NCBI GenBank assembly: GCA_023053575.1
Contig: JAKZAP010000018.1
Location: 4,526,001-4,590,000, forward strand
Source: Branchinecta lynchi
Lineage: Eukaryota > Arthropoda > Branchiopoda > Anostraca > Branchinectidae
Direction of reading: 5' to 3'
Length of the DNA: 64,000 nucleotides
Under the pieces are notes generated by a model. That model was not told the DNA's origin and did no database searches. It saw only the letters and a list, made by a program, of their open reading frames with translations. The translations under genes and the position numbers were made by a program. Position 1 is the first letter of the stretch. Every line of letters begins with the position of its first letter. This document shows, one piece after another, positions 25,201 through 37,200 of the stretch.

Positions 25201-28200
25201 TTTAACTTGCGAACGGTTGGTCGGATCTTGATGAAAGTTGATATTTAGCATGACCTCGTGTCTCAGACGTCCCACTTTAAATCCGGACCGGATCCGATGT
25301 CACTGGGGGGGGGGGGAGCTGGTGGAGGGAACCAGAAATCTTGACAAACGCTTAGAGTGCAGCGATCGGGATGGAACTTATTCGGCCACGGTAGGTGGAG
25401 ATAGAGTGAGTACCGGAAATCGTGTAGCACGTCTAGGGATCAAACAAATGGATTTATTGGGATGAAAGTTTGAACAGTCATGTGCATTTGCTGCAGACAA
25501 TCGAGACGATGCCGGAACTGCTCAGAAATGAGTGAAACTAAATATCCTATTTCTATTTCCGAACCGCATTTTTGGATGGCGGGTGTATTTTGTGAGGTTC
25601 TCATCTACTTTCTTGTACAGCCTACTCGTATAAGTGCCATATGAGCTCGTAGCTCTTGTTTTGTAATAGTAGAATAAATTGGACGAGTTTTCTGCTGTTT
25701 GGGGAATGTTATTAAACAAGACCAAAGGTTTCGATGGGACCCCAAAAGTTTAATATTTGCTCCCGACAATTCGGTCTTGTAGATATTCGGTCTTACGATA
25801 CGATACGTATTTGTTAGGTCAAATGACATAATAGTTAAAAAAGACCCTAAGACCCCCTTCAACAGACACCTTAAACATTTTTACTTCTAACATTTACAAA
25901 CAGGTTAGGGCCAATGGTAATAATCGGAAAAGACCAAGTTCGTATTTGACAGTGTAAACCTGATACGCCAGATGGATTTCAACAAGTAAAAATATATTCA
26001 GATATCCCTTTTGCGCTGTCAGATATTCAAATATGGATTCAGCATATGGTTTACCCTATAGTCTACGTCCTTCCTTCCTTACTTCTGCCTAACTTCCGGT
26101 TTCGGCCGGATTCCAGACAAACTAGTTGCCTGGCAAAAAAATAAAGCTCAAAAACGAATTCAGCATATTTCCTTACCTCCACCCAACCTCTAATCAACTT
26201 CAGATTAAACTTTTACTTTTAATAAATTTTCCGGTTTCAGCCGGATTCCGAGCGATCTATACCTCCGACGAGAAAATGATTGTCATATGCGAGTTCAGCA
26301 TGTCTTCTTACCCGCAAATCGAATATCTTATCAGATTTAAATAAAACTTTTACTTTTAACAAATTCTCCGGTTTTGGCCGGATTCCGGCCTAACTAATTG
26401 TCCGGCGACAAAAATAAATTTCATATTCCGACTCAGCACGCCTCCTTGCCCCTAAATCGAACCTCTAATCAACTTCATATTAAACTTTTATTTTTCACAA
26501 ATTTTCCCGGGTGAACTATTTGTCCGGCGAGAAAAAAAAAATTCATATTCGAATTCAGCATGTCTCCTTACCCCTAAATCAACTATGGTATTTCAACAGT
26601 TTTCAAAAAATATTTGTTTTGCCACCTAATTTGAAACCCCTCCCCCACAACTTCTGCGGTGTCATAGGTATCCCTCCACTTACGTTTTGGGATCCCAAAA
26701 ACCTGATAGTATTACTGTTCTGCGGGGTAGACGAGAAACTATGGCCGAAATGGCCCATCCTCTCAGTCCCCCAATGACAACGGATGGCAAGCCAACGCTC
26801 TAAACACTCGTTATACCACTTGTTTCTCCTCTATGTAAAAGCTGTATAATTTTCCTGTCATTTCCATAAACCTGGACAGCTCTTTCCACTGTTCTCGAGT
26901 TAGGGGTACTTCTAGATGTGCTAGGGCGATGAGGCTTGGCAGGCATATCAGGGACCCGACCAAAATAACATAGAAATAGTCACTTCTCCGAATCCAACCA
27001 TCGTGGGGGAGGGAGAATCCGGAATATCGTGGTATGTAACTTTCGAACGGGTAATCGGATCTTAACGAAACTTGATCTCTGGAGAGTTCGCATGTCTCTA
27101 TAGATGTTTCATTTAAAGTCCAAACCGGATTTGATGACTTTGGGGGGGGGGGGGATTGCTCGCAGGGGGAGGGTAGTTGGAGGGGGGGAAATCTTGTGAC
27201 ACGCTTGGAATGGAGCGATCGGGATGAAATTTGGTGGGAAGAACAAGCACAAGCCCTACATATATTAGTGACAGAATCGAACGAGATCCGGGCACTGTCG
27301 GGCGAGTTGGACGGGGAGTTCTGGAATTCCTGTGATCCCAGGTTCAGGTACTTCCAGATTTGCTAGGACGATGTGACTTGACAGACATATCAGGGTCCCG
27401 ACCGGATTGATTTCGAATTAAATGAAAATAAAGTGTCTCATGACACTTTAGGCTGGTGGGATCGGGATGGAACTTGATGGGAAGATCTAGTAAATCCTCC
27501 AGCTAAATGATTTACAGAACCGGAATGATGCCAGGCAATGCTTGCATTTTGTACGACTTACCGAATTCCTTAAAGTGTTCGTCTTAACCGCGAAGTATAA
27601 ACAATACTTCTAAGAAACAATACATTTTCTTGACCCCCAGGGGCACATGGTAATTTTGCCTCAAGGGCTTTTGCTTCCAAATGAATGTCGAACTGACTTA
27701 AATTGCGCATCATAACGGCAAAGCGCAAAATAATGCTTTAGACCAATTTATGCATTATCACGATCCCCAAGGGCCCATGGTCATTTGTACCTCAAGGGAT
27801 TTGCTTACGAGTGATTAAGATAAACCCGCAAATTTAAAAGTTCCCACTTTCATCGTCCGACAACTTGCAAGTGCCATATGAGCTTCTAGCTCTTGTTGTT
27901 TTACCCTATGTCAAACACTGGGTGTAAACGCATGGGGTATCCAGCGTTAGACACAGGGTAGAGGCGGATACAGGTATTCTAACCCAGACATCCTCCCCTA
28001 TAAAGGAATTATGACTGCTTGATTTCTGAGCTTCAGTCAAATCATCAATGATTTACTGGTTACGGAGACCCAGCGTTTGATTTTTTTTTTTTTTCAGAAA
28101 TTAAATGTGGTAAACTGTGGGGGGGGGTGTAAGGACCATACATACCAACAGGAAAGAAGGCCAAACGAGTAGAACAAGGTTAGTCTTACCATTAAGTTCA

Positions 28201-31200
28201 TCGGGGTCGGTTGCTTTCTGAACTTCTTCTCTAAGGGCAGATGAACGGGTCGACGTCACCTTCCGCTCAATCCTTTCAACTAAAGTAGAAACAATTGTAA
28301 GAAATTCTGAAACTCCTTTGCACATCCTTATTATTATTATTTATTTGAATCCTTCAAAACTGAAGAGTAGTGTATGACAAGACCAAGGCCGTAACCCAGG
28401 GGGGGGGGGGGGGGGGGGTTAGGGGGTTGACACCCCCCCCCCCCCCCCGAACCCCCGAAACATACAAAAGTAACGATTTTTATAGGCTTTTCCCTCTGAT
28501 GTTTTTTTTGTACTTTTTTGTCCGAACAGCAGGCACCCCCCCCTCGAAATAAATTCCTGGATACGAGCCTGAACATGACCAAAGGTTGCGATGGGATGCC
28601 AAAATTTTAATATTTGCTCCCGACAATTCGGTCTTGTAGATATTCGGTCTTCAACAGACTTCTTAAACATTTTTACTTTTAACATTTACAAACAGGTTAA
28701 GGCCAATAGTTGTCAAATATTCAGATACGGATTCCATATGGTTTACCCTATAGCCTACGTCGTATCTCCTTCCTTCCTTACTTCTGCCCAACTTCCGCTT
28801 TCGGCCGGATTCCCGACAAACTACTTGTCTGGCAAATTGTCCGGCGAGAAGATAAACTAATTGTCCGGCGAGAAGATAAATTTCATATTCCGACTCAGCA
28901 CGCTTCCTTACCCCTACATCCAACCTCTAATCAACTGCAGATTAAACTTTTACTTTTAACCAATTTTCCGGTTTCAGCCGGATTCCGAGCGATCTATACG
29001 TCCGGTGAAAAATGACTAGGGCTACAGAGCCCATCTTCGAACTTGACCTGTACTTTGATCCGAAGCATCCTCCCACCAAGTTTCGTCAAAATATCTCAAT
29101 CCCTTCGAGAGTTATCGTACGGACAGACGGACCACTTTTGCGATGTCATAGGTATCCCTCCACTTACGTTTTGAGATCCCAAAAAAGAACAACAAAATGT
29201 CAACCAAACTCACGTTCACTTACATACAAATAAACAACTGACCGTTAAATATAAATTAGCCTAATAAATTTACAATGAAAAACAATTCAATTCAATTCAA
29301 TTCAAATAATTTCTTTCCTGCAGAAATCGGAGAGTAAAAAACATAGTAAACACATACATATCTGGCCAAAAATATAAAACGACGACTATGACATAACAAG
29401 GCCGTATCGCATAAAACAGATCAACAGTCAAATATCAAACAAAATTTAAAAAAATAAATAAAACGTATCAGCTACAGCCTCAGTGAGGTTGTGATGGATT
29501 CGAGGAATTTTAGAAAGAAAAGTAGCATGTTGTTTTTTTGTATGATACCTATTGGGTTTTTTAATCGATAGGTCTCCATCATAAAAGAATTTGACTCAAA
29601 TTTTGATATCCGACAAAGATATTTAGCAAAGTTGAAGAAGGTAGTTTTGATGTGAGAGAAATTACGCGATGTGAAAAAAGGAAGTAAAGGAGAGAAAAGA
29701 CGGGCAGAGGAAGAGCAACAGTATTAAAAACTTTTGCCAGAGATCGGCGAGACAGATAATCGCGAAGTGATAGATAGATAGATAGATAGATACTTCATTT
29801 TTAGCCGTTAGGCCATACACAAAATCATACATTCTTAAACACTTCGAGAGAGCGATTATATAAACTCACATGTAAAACGCTTTAAATTCCCACCCCAACC
29901 ACCAATAACTATTTACATCTCTTTGAGGCTTCTTTGACAAAACCTGTAACTGCCATTATCGCTGACCGTGAAGATGACTTTAGGATACCAGGAAAGAGCA
30001 ACGCATCTTCACCAAAAAATCTTACTCTCAAATCCGAGAGCCCCTTGCATCTTGACAGGAAGTGGGACAGATTCTCCCTTCCAAACCACATAACGAGCAA
30101 GTATAACATGACTTCGGGTTTCTTTACTGCCGCAAAGCTTGCTGCAATCCTACACTTAAATGCTTTTGAAACTGAAGCACGGCACAATGAAAGTGTGGGG
30201 CCATACGGCACTCCAAGATAAGTGAAAAAGTCCAACGGTTTTAAAGTTGAATTATTAATAGAAACTGAAACCAAATTATTTGGAAAACACAAGGATCAAA
30301 ATAAACAAACTAGTTAGGGCGCTTTTTTGTGAAAAATGGAAAAAGGTTGAGATGAAGAAGGATGTTGTTAGCGTTTTTATGAAAGTTTTGGACTTTACTA
30401 TTTAAGGTTTCCAAGGATTCTTCACTTTAATATTAGAAGTTAGGAAAGAGTTACTCGCAGAAATCGGGAAACCAAGAAGGAATTTAGAGAATTCATAATA
30501 AGTAACTTTTAACGCAGAAAGTTCAGAAGGACGGAAAGAAGAAAAGAAAGCAGACGGAAGAGGAAAGTGAGGAAGTGCAACGGCCGTATAAATATAACCA
30601 AGAACATCTCTGCGATACATCCCCCGTAAACAAATAACAGCACCAACTGCTCTTCTTACTTTATCTTGAACGTGTAGAATAAGGATAAGTTTCCAATCCC
30701 TGGTATTAGAAGAATAGCGGATTCCAAGATACGTAACTTTCTCAACAGGGCCGAGCGCAATCCCCCACCATAATCAAGAGGGGAATTGAGTGTCGTCAAA
30801 CTACTAATCACAAAATAATTACTCTTTTCAGAACTAATTATTAGACCCTTTCACCCTTCTGCCCCAATTTGTACACTAAATTGTTAAAATGTTCAATGAT
30901 CTTTCGGTTCCGACTTACTATTTATTCAATAGTTCTGTATAGTTGTCTCTTGGCAACCAATGATCTCGATGCAGTGTTCTTTTGGAGACAACTGCCATAC
31001 TGGATATCCATCATATGGTCATAAAGGATTCTTCCCGAAATATGATAGCAATCGCCGTTTTTACTTTTTCGCAGAAACATTTCCGAATTGCCGCTTCTGC
31101 TAGAAACAAGAGCTACGAGCTCATATGGCACTTGTACGAGTAGGCTGTACAAGAAAGTAGATGAGAACGTCACAAAATAAACCCGCCATCCGAAAATGCG

Positions 31201-34200
31201 GTTCGGAAATAGAAATAGGATATTTAGTTTCACTCATTTCTGAGCAGTTCCGGCATCGTCTCGATTGTCTGTAGCAAATGCACATGACTGTTCAAACTTT
31301 CATCCCAATAAATCCATTTGTTTGATCCCTAGACGTGCTACACGATTTCCGGTACTCACTCTATCTCCACCTACCGTGGCCGAATCTGGTTCGGAATAAA
31401 AAAAAATCGACTCCCTAAAGCATCTTTTTTATACCATCTATCAAGTTTCACTCGAATCTGAGCATTTTTGAAAAGTTCCGGTACCCCCCCGCCTCCCACC
31501 AACGTTGTCGGAGCCGGTTCCGGCCCAATCTCTTAATTCCCTGTTCCTGTCCATCAAGTTTTACTGAAATTGGAGCATAGCCTATCTGCAAGTTTCCAGT
31601 ACCCCCCCCCCCCCCTACCTTGGCCGAATCCGACCCGGACGCTAAATAACAAATCTAGGCCGCATAAACTCGGCACTGTCGAATTTGCATCTCATTCGGT
31701 CCATCCGTTTGGTTTTTGTGCATGTCAAAAGTCCCCCCCCCCCCCCAATTCCCCTAATCGTGGTCGCATATGGTTCGAACGCATGTTTTACATGTCGATG
31801 CCATCGATCCGTATCACCCATGAAGTTTCACTCGAATCAGACCACTCGTTCGCAATTTATAGAAGTCAATTTCCATATTTCTCTTATCTTGCTCCCCAAA
31901 AAATGCTCGGATCTAGGAACGGAAGTTTCCGGGGGTATGTTGTGCCAGGTTCTTAAGTCAAGATAATTCGGGTCGCTAATATGCCTGCAAAGTTTCGTTG
32001 TCGTTTTACATCTGGAAATATTCTAACTCACGACTACCGGAATTCCAGGAAACCCCCTCCAACTCCCCCCACAATGCCCCGAAACCATCTGGCTCCGTCA
32101 ATTTCATCTAGGCCTAATGCTTATGCCATCCATTAAGTTTCGTCCCAATCCCTCTGCTTTTAGAGTTTCTTGAGTTTTCCAACCCCCCCCCCCCCCCATC
32201 CCCACAGGTATCGGACCCGACCCGGACGTGACACTGAACGTCCGAGGCGATAGCTCACCAGACAAGTTTCATTCAAATCCGATCACCCATTCAAAAGTTA
32301 TGCTCGCCACTAGATTCCGGACTCCCCATCCACCCACTCCCACCACGATGGTCGGGTCGGGGAAACGGCTGTTCTCAAGTCAATCTGTTCGGATCCCTGA
32401 AATACCTGCCAAGTTTCATCGCCCTAGGACATCAACTAGTATGCCAAACTCGCGGGATCGCTAGAAATCCGGACCCCCACCCCAACTCCCCCACAGTGCC
32501 CTGATCCGGTCTGGTTATGTCAATGACGTTTCTAGGAATTGTGCTTGTTTTTCCACCAAGTTTCATCCCGATCCCTCCACTCTAAGCGTTTCTCAAAATT
32601 TCCGGTTCCCTCCTCCAACTCCCCCCAGTGTCATCGGATCCGGCCCAGATTTAAAGTGAGATGTCTTGGACACGAGGTTATCCTAAATATCAACTTTCTT
32701 CAAGATCCGATCACCCGTTCGCAAGCTAAAAATACCTCAAATTTTGGCTTCACCCTCCCTCCACTCCCCCCCCCCCCACATGGTCGAATCGGGGAATTGA
32801 CGATTTCCTATTTAATCTGGTCGGGTCCCAGACATGCCTGTCAATTTCCATCGTCCCAGCACATCAGGAAGCACGGAACTCGCGGGATCACTACAAATTC
32901 GAACTTCTCCCCCCCCCCCCAACTCCCCCAAAGTGAGCGGATCCGTTCCGGTTATATCAGTCACGTATCTAGGAATTGTGCTTGTTTTTCCCACCAAGTT
33001 TCCATCGTCCAAGCACATCAGGAAGCACGGAATTCGCGGGATCACTACAAATTCGGACTTCTCCCCCCCCCCCAACTCCCCCAAAGTGAGCGGATCCGTT
33101 CCGCTTATATCAGTCACGTATTTAGGACTTTTGCTTTTACTTTCCACCAAGTTTCATCCGGATCCCTCCACTCTAAGTGTTTTCCAAGATTTCCGGTTTC
33201 CCCCTCCAACTCCCCCCAATGTCACCGGATCCGGTCTGGATTTAAAATGGAGGGTCTGAGACACGAAGTCCTTCCATATATCAAGTTTCATTAAGATCCG
33301 ACCACCCGTTCGTAAGCTAAAAATATCTCATTTTTCCTATTTTTTCCGGATTCCCCCTCCCTCCACTCCCCTCCAGATGGTTGGATCGGGGAAGCGACCA
33401 TTTCTAATTTAATCTGGTCCAGTTCCTGATATGCCTGCCAAGTTTCATCGTCCTAGCTTATCTGGAAGTGCCCGAACTAGCAAAACCGGGACCGACAGAC
33501 CGACTGACGGACAGAAATTACAATCGCTATATGGCACTTGAGTAAGCTCAAGTGCCATAAAAACATTTTTGGGCATTCAGAACGACAAAAACCATTGCTG
33601 TAGTGGGGTCTAGGCACCCCCCCCCCTCTGTCGAAAATAACCGTCCCCCCCCCCCCCTGAATACAGGAAATTATAAATCTTAGTAAAAAACTAGTTTGGA
33701 CCGCAAGCACTTAAGGATTATCTGTAGACATGGACACAGTTAAATGTAAATACATGACGGTGGCTCGCTGGCCGGTCACCTCTGTACAAGGCCGTATCCA
33801 GGGGGGACCCCCCCCCCCCGAAACATAAAAAAAAAAAAACATTTTACAGGCTTTTCCCTCTGATCTATGTCTTTTTTGTCCGACCCGCAGGCAAACTCCT
33901 CCCCCCCACCACCGAAACAAATTCCTGGATACGGGCCTGCCTCTATATATATTTCCTTTTAAATACCGTTTTTATTAACATTATGTCGGAGCGTCTTGGT
34001 CAGAAGGGGGGGGGGGGCGGTGTCTTCCGCCAGGTTATTTCTGTACCAAGGGGGGGGGGAGGATACCTGCATCTCATGAGCTAATCCTTTATGTTTGTGA
34101 CGAGGACTGTCACAAAATCCTCCTCAAATTCTTCACCAATCACATCGCTTATTGTGTTGCGAGAGCAACACTTTGGTTTTGTCCTCGTTTTTTTTTTTTT

Positions 34201-37200
34201 TTTTTTTTTTTTTTTTCCTATGACTCCGATTTCATTTTATTCCTGGTAACTGGGAAGGGTCTAACCTGTGCGGTTTTTACGGAAAGTGTGGACCTTAGGC
34301 CGGATTGATGAGTATGACATTACATTTTGGAAAGCTCCGTAGAACTCTTGCCTGGGGCCAATAAGGATGGTTTTTGCTTGTCATCGAGCCAGAGCCTACG
34401 GTTTGCGAAGTGAAGTGGAGTTGTATAGCCTATGTCGGAGAGGACCATCTCAAGTTGTGTAGCGAACCTTTCGTTTCATCAAACCATGTTTCTGCTTTCG
34501 AGTGGAAAGCTCCGTTCTAGCACGCTAGCAGGCAGGCACCAGTTTCAAATTGAAGATGGACTAAAATCTATAAGTGTTAAATATATGCGGCAGTTACCCG
34601 GCCCCACAGCCAACATATCTTCTTTGAGTGATAAATAGAAAAATCTACAGAGACAAAAAAGTGGCTTTTTCCCACGGGTCCGAAAGTGCTGCCATCTATT
34701 GTTTCTGTCCATGTCTGTGACGATTCCAGCTGAGTTTATAAATTTTTTTTTCTGCACTTGGGTTTGCGGTAGAGTAACGGTATCAGATGTGCCCCTTAAA
34801 CTTTAAAAGTTCTCTCATTGCTAAAGAAACTAGAGCTTATCCTTTGCTCCTTTCTAAGTCGTGACGTTAGAAAGTTGGCCTACGGCAAAAAAGTCAACTT
34901 TTGAACTAAGACAGGTAGAATTTTTTTTTCGACGGCAATCGATAGCCACTGATGAGCTGATCAAAGTATATGTGATCCATTTTTTGGTACAAAAATTCCT
35001 TCATGAGATACACCAGTTTGAAAATTTCAAAGGGGTTGACAACTTCAGTAGTAAGGTACATTGAAACCAAAAATAGGCGATAGCAGTTATGAGCCATGTA
35101 GGGGACTTTTAAGCAACAGTCGACTGTTAGCTCATAATCATCTTCGGTAATGAGGGCCTTGCAGCTTTTGCTAGTTGGTGTACCTGTTATTTGTTTCTGG
35201 TGTATTCGATGGTAAGAACAGTTTGGTTACATTTGTGTACGCGATTTCAGCTGAGTTTATCATTCGTTTTTTTGCACTTGGGTTTGCGGTAGAGAAATGG
35301 TATCAGATGTACCTCTTAAACTTTAGAAGTTCTCTCATTGCTAAAGAAACTAGAGCTTATCCTTTGCTCCTTTCTAAGTGGTGACGTTAGAAAGTTGGCC
35401 TACGGCAAAAAAGTCAACTTTTGAACTAAGACAGGTAGAATTTTTTTTTTCGACGGCAATCGATAGCCGCTGATGAGCTGATCAAAGTATATGTCATCCA
35501 TTTTTTGGTACACAAATTCCTTCATGAGATACACCAGTTTGAAAGTTTCAAGGGGTTGACAACTTCAGTAGTAAGGTACACACTGAAACCAAAAATAGGT
35601 GATACCAGTTGTGAGACATGTAGGGGACTTGTACGCGGCAGTCGAGTGTTAGCTCATAATCATCTTCGGCAATAAGGGGTTTGCAGCTTTCGCTAGTTGG
35701 CGTACCAGTCATTTGATGGTAAGAACAATTAGGTTCCCAATTGTAAGACATGCAAGGGACTTGTCTGTAATAATAGGCTGTTATGCTACAAAAATCTTCA
35801 GCGATGAGGGGTTTGAAACTTTTGCTAGCCGGTGTACCCATTATTTTTATCCGGTGAACTTGATGTCTATCACGGGAAAGGGACTTGTCAGTAGAATCGG
35901 TGCACGAGGGGCTAGAAATTTGTGCAATTGTTGCACATTGTATTCGATTTATATAAAACTGACGGTAAGAAAGTTTGTATCGATGGTCTCTCGCTGTATC
36001 CTAGGATTTACTGTTTTCGCAACGGGTACAAACGATAATGTAAAATAAGGTAGTTTCGTAATAATTAATAGTGTCATCTATGGTATTTTAATCCTGAAAA
36101 GTTACGGATAGCTTTATAATACCAACTAGATTATATAGGATATTGTTCCAAGTTTTCATCCGTCACGATGTCTACGATTGAAAAGGATAAAGTTCAACTG
36201 ACTGCAAAGTCAATTTAGTCCCTTTTTCTGATATTCTTTTGTTGTGGTTAGGGCAATCGATACCCTTGATGAGCTGATCAAAGTATATGTCATCCATTTT
36301 TTTTTAACAAAAATCCTTCATGAGATAAACCAGTTTGAAAGTTTCAAGGGGTTGGCAACTTCAGGAGTAAGGTACACACTGAAACCAAAAATAGGCGATA
36401 CCAGTTGTGAGACATGTAAGGGACTTGTAAGCAACAGTCGACTGTAAGCAACAGTCGACTGTTAGCTCATAATCTTCTTCGGCAATGAGGAGTTTGCAGC
36501 TTTTGCTAGTTGGTATACCTGTTATTTGTATCAGGTGTATTAGATGGTAAGAACAATTATGTTCCCAAAAAGCCAAAACGGCTTTTATGCTATAATCATC
36601 TTCAGCGATGAGGGGTTTGCAACTTTTAATAGCTGGTGTAGCCATTATTTGTTCCGATGAATTTGATGTCAATCACGGGAGAGGGACTTGTAAGTAAGAA
36701 TCGGTTCACGAGGGGCTAGAAATTTTTGAAAACTGGTGCACATTGTATTCGATATCTGTAAATATGACGGTAAGAAAGTTTGTATCGATGGTCTATCGCT
36801 ATAACCGAAGATTAACTGTTTACACAACGGGTACAAACGATACGGTAATCTAAAACAATAAGGTAGTTTTGTAATAATTAATAGTGTCATCTATGGTATT
36901 TTAGTCCTGAAACGTTACGGATAGCTTTATAATACCAACTAGATTATATAAGATATTGTTCCAAGTTTTCATCCGTCACGATATCTATGACTGAAAAGGA
37001 TAAAGTTCAACTGACCGCCAAGTCAATTTAGTCCCTTCTTCCGATATTGTTTTGTTGTTGGTTTTACAACGCTAAAGAACAGCTTTTGATCATGTGATTA
37101 TTCTTTTTAGAACATACCGTTTTAAAAGCTTCGATAAGTTGACAATTTCAGCATTTAACCGACAGCGAAGAAACAAAACCAAAGTGTTGCTCTCGCAACA

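Larger units (their letters stand above)
22465..25659 (-). mobile_element. family 1 element copy C, interrupted by a LINE and a SINE-like insert
   Basis: On the plus strand it starts GTTTTTATGGCACTTGAGCT TACTCAAGTGCCATA (the 3' hairpin reversed) and ends TATGAGCTCGTAGCTCTTGT. Monomers run in reverse, with G tracts where the other copies show C. Bases about 22640-22977 are a tRNA-like insert, and 23029-24541 a LINE lying between two halves of a monomer (GGCATATC | AGACCCGACC; the intact phrase elsewhere is GGCATATCAGGGACCCGACC). Confidence 0.82.

Noticed and set aside
32539..33294. 251-codon open frame and overlapping frames
   Set aside because: Low stop density comes from the C-rich monomers of family 1 copy E; the peptide repeats with the monomers.
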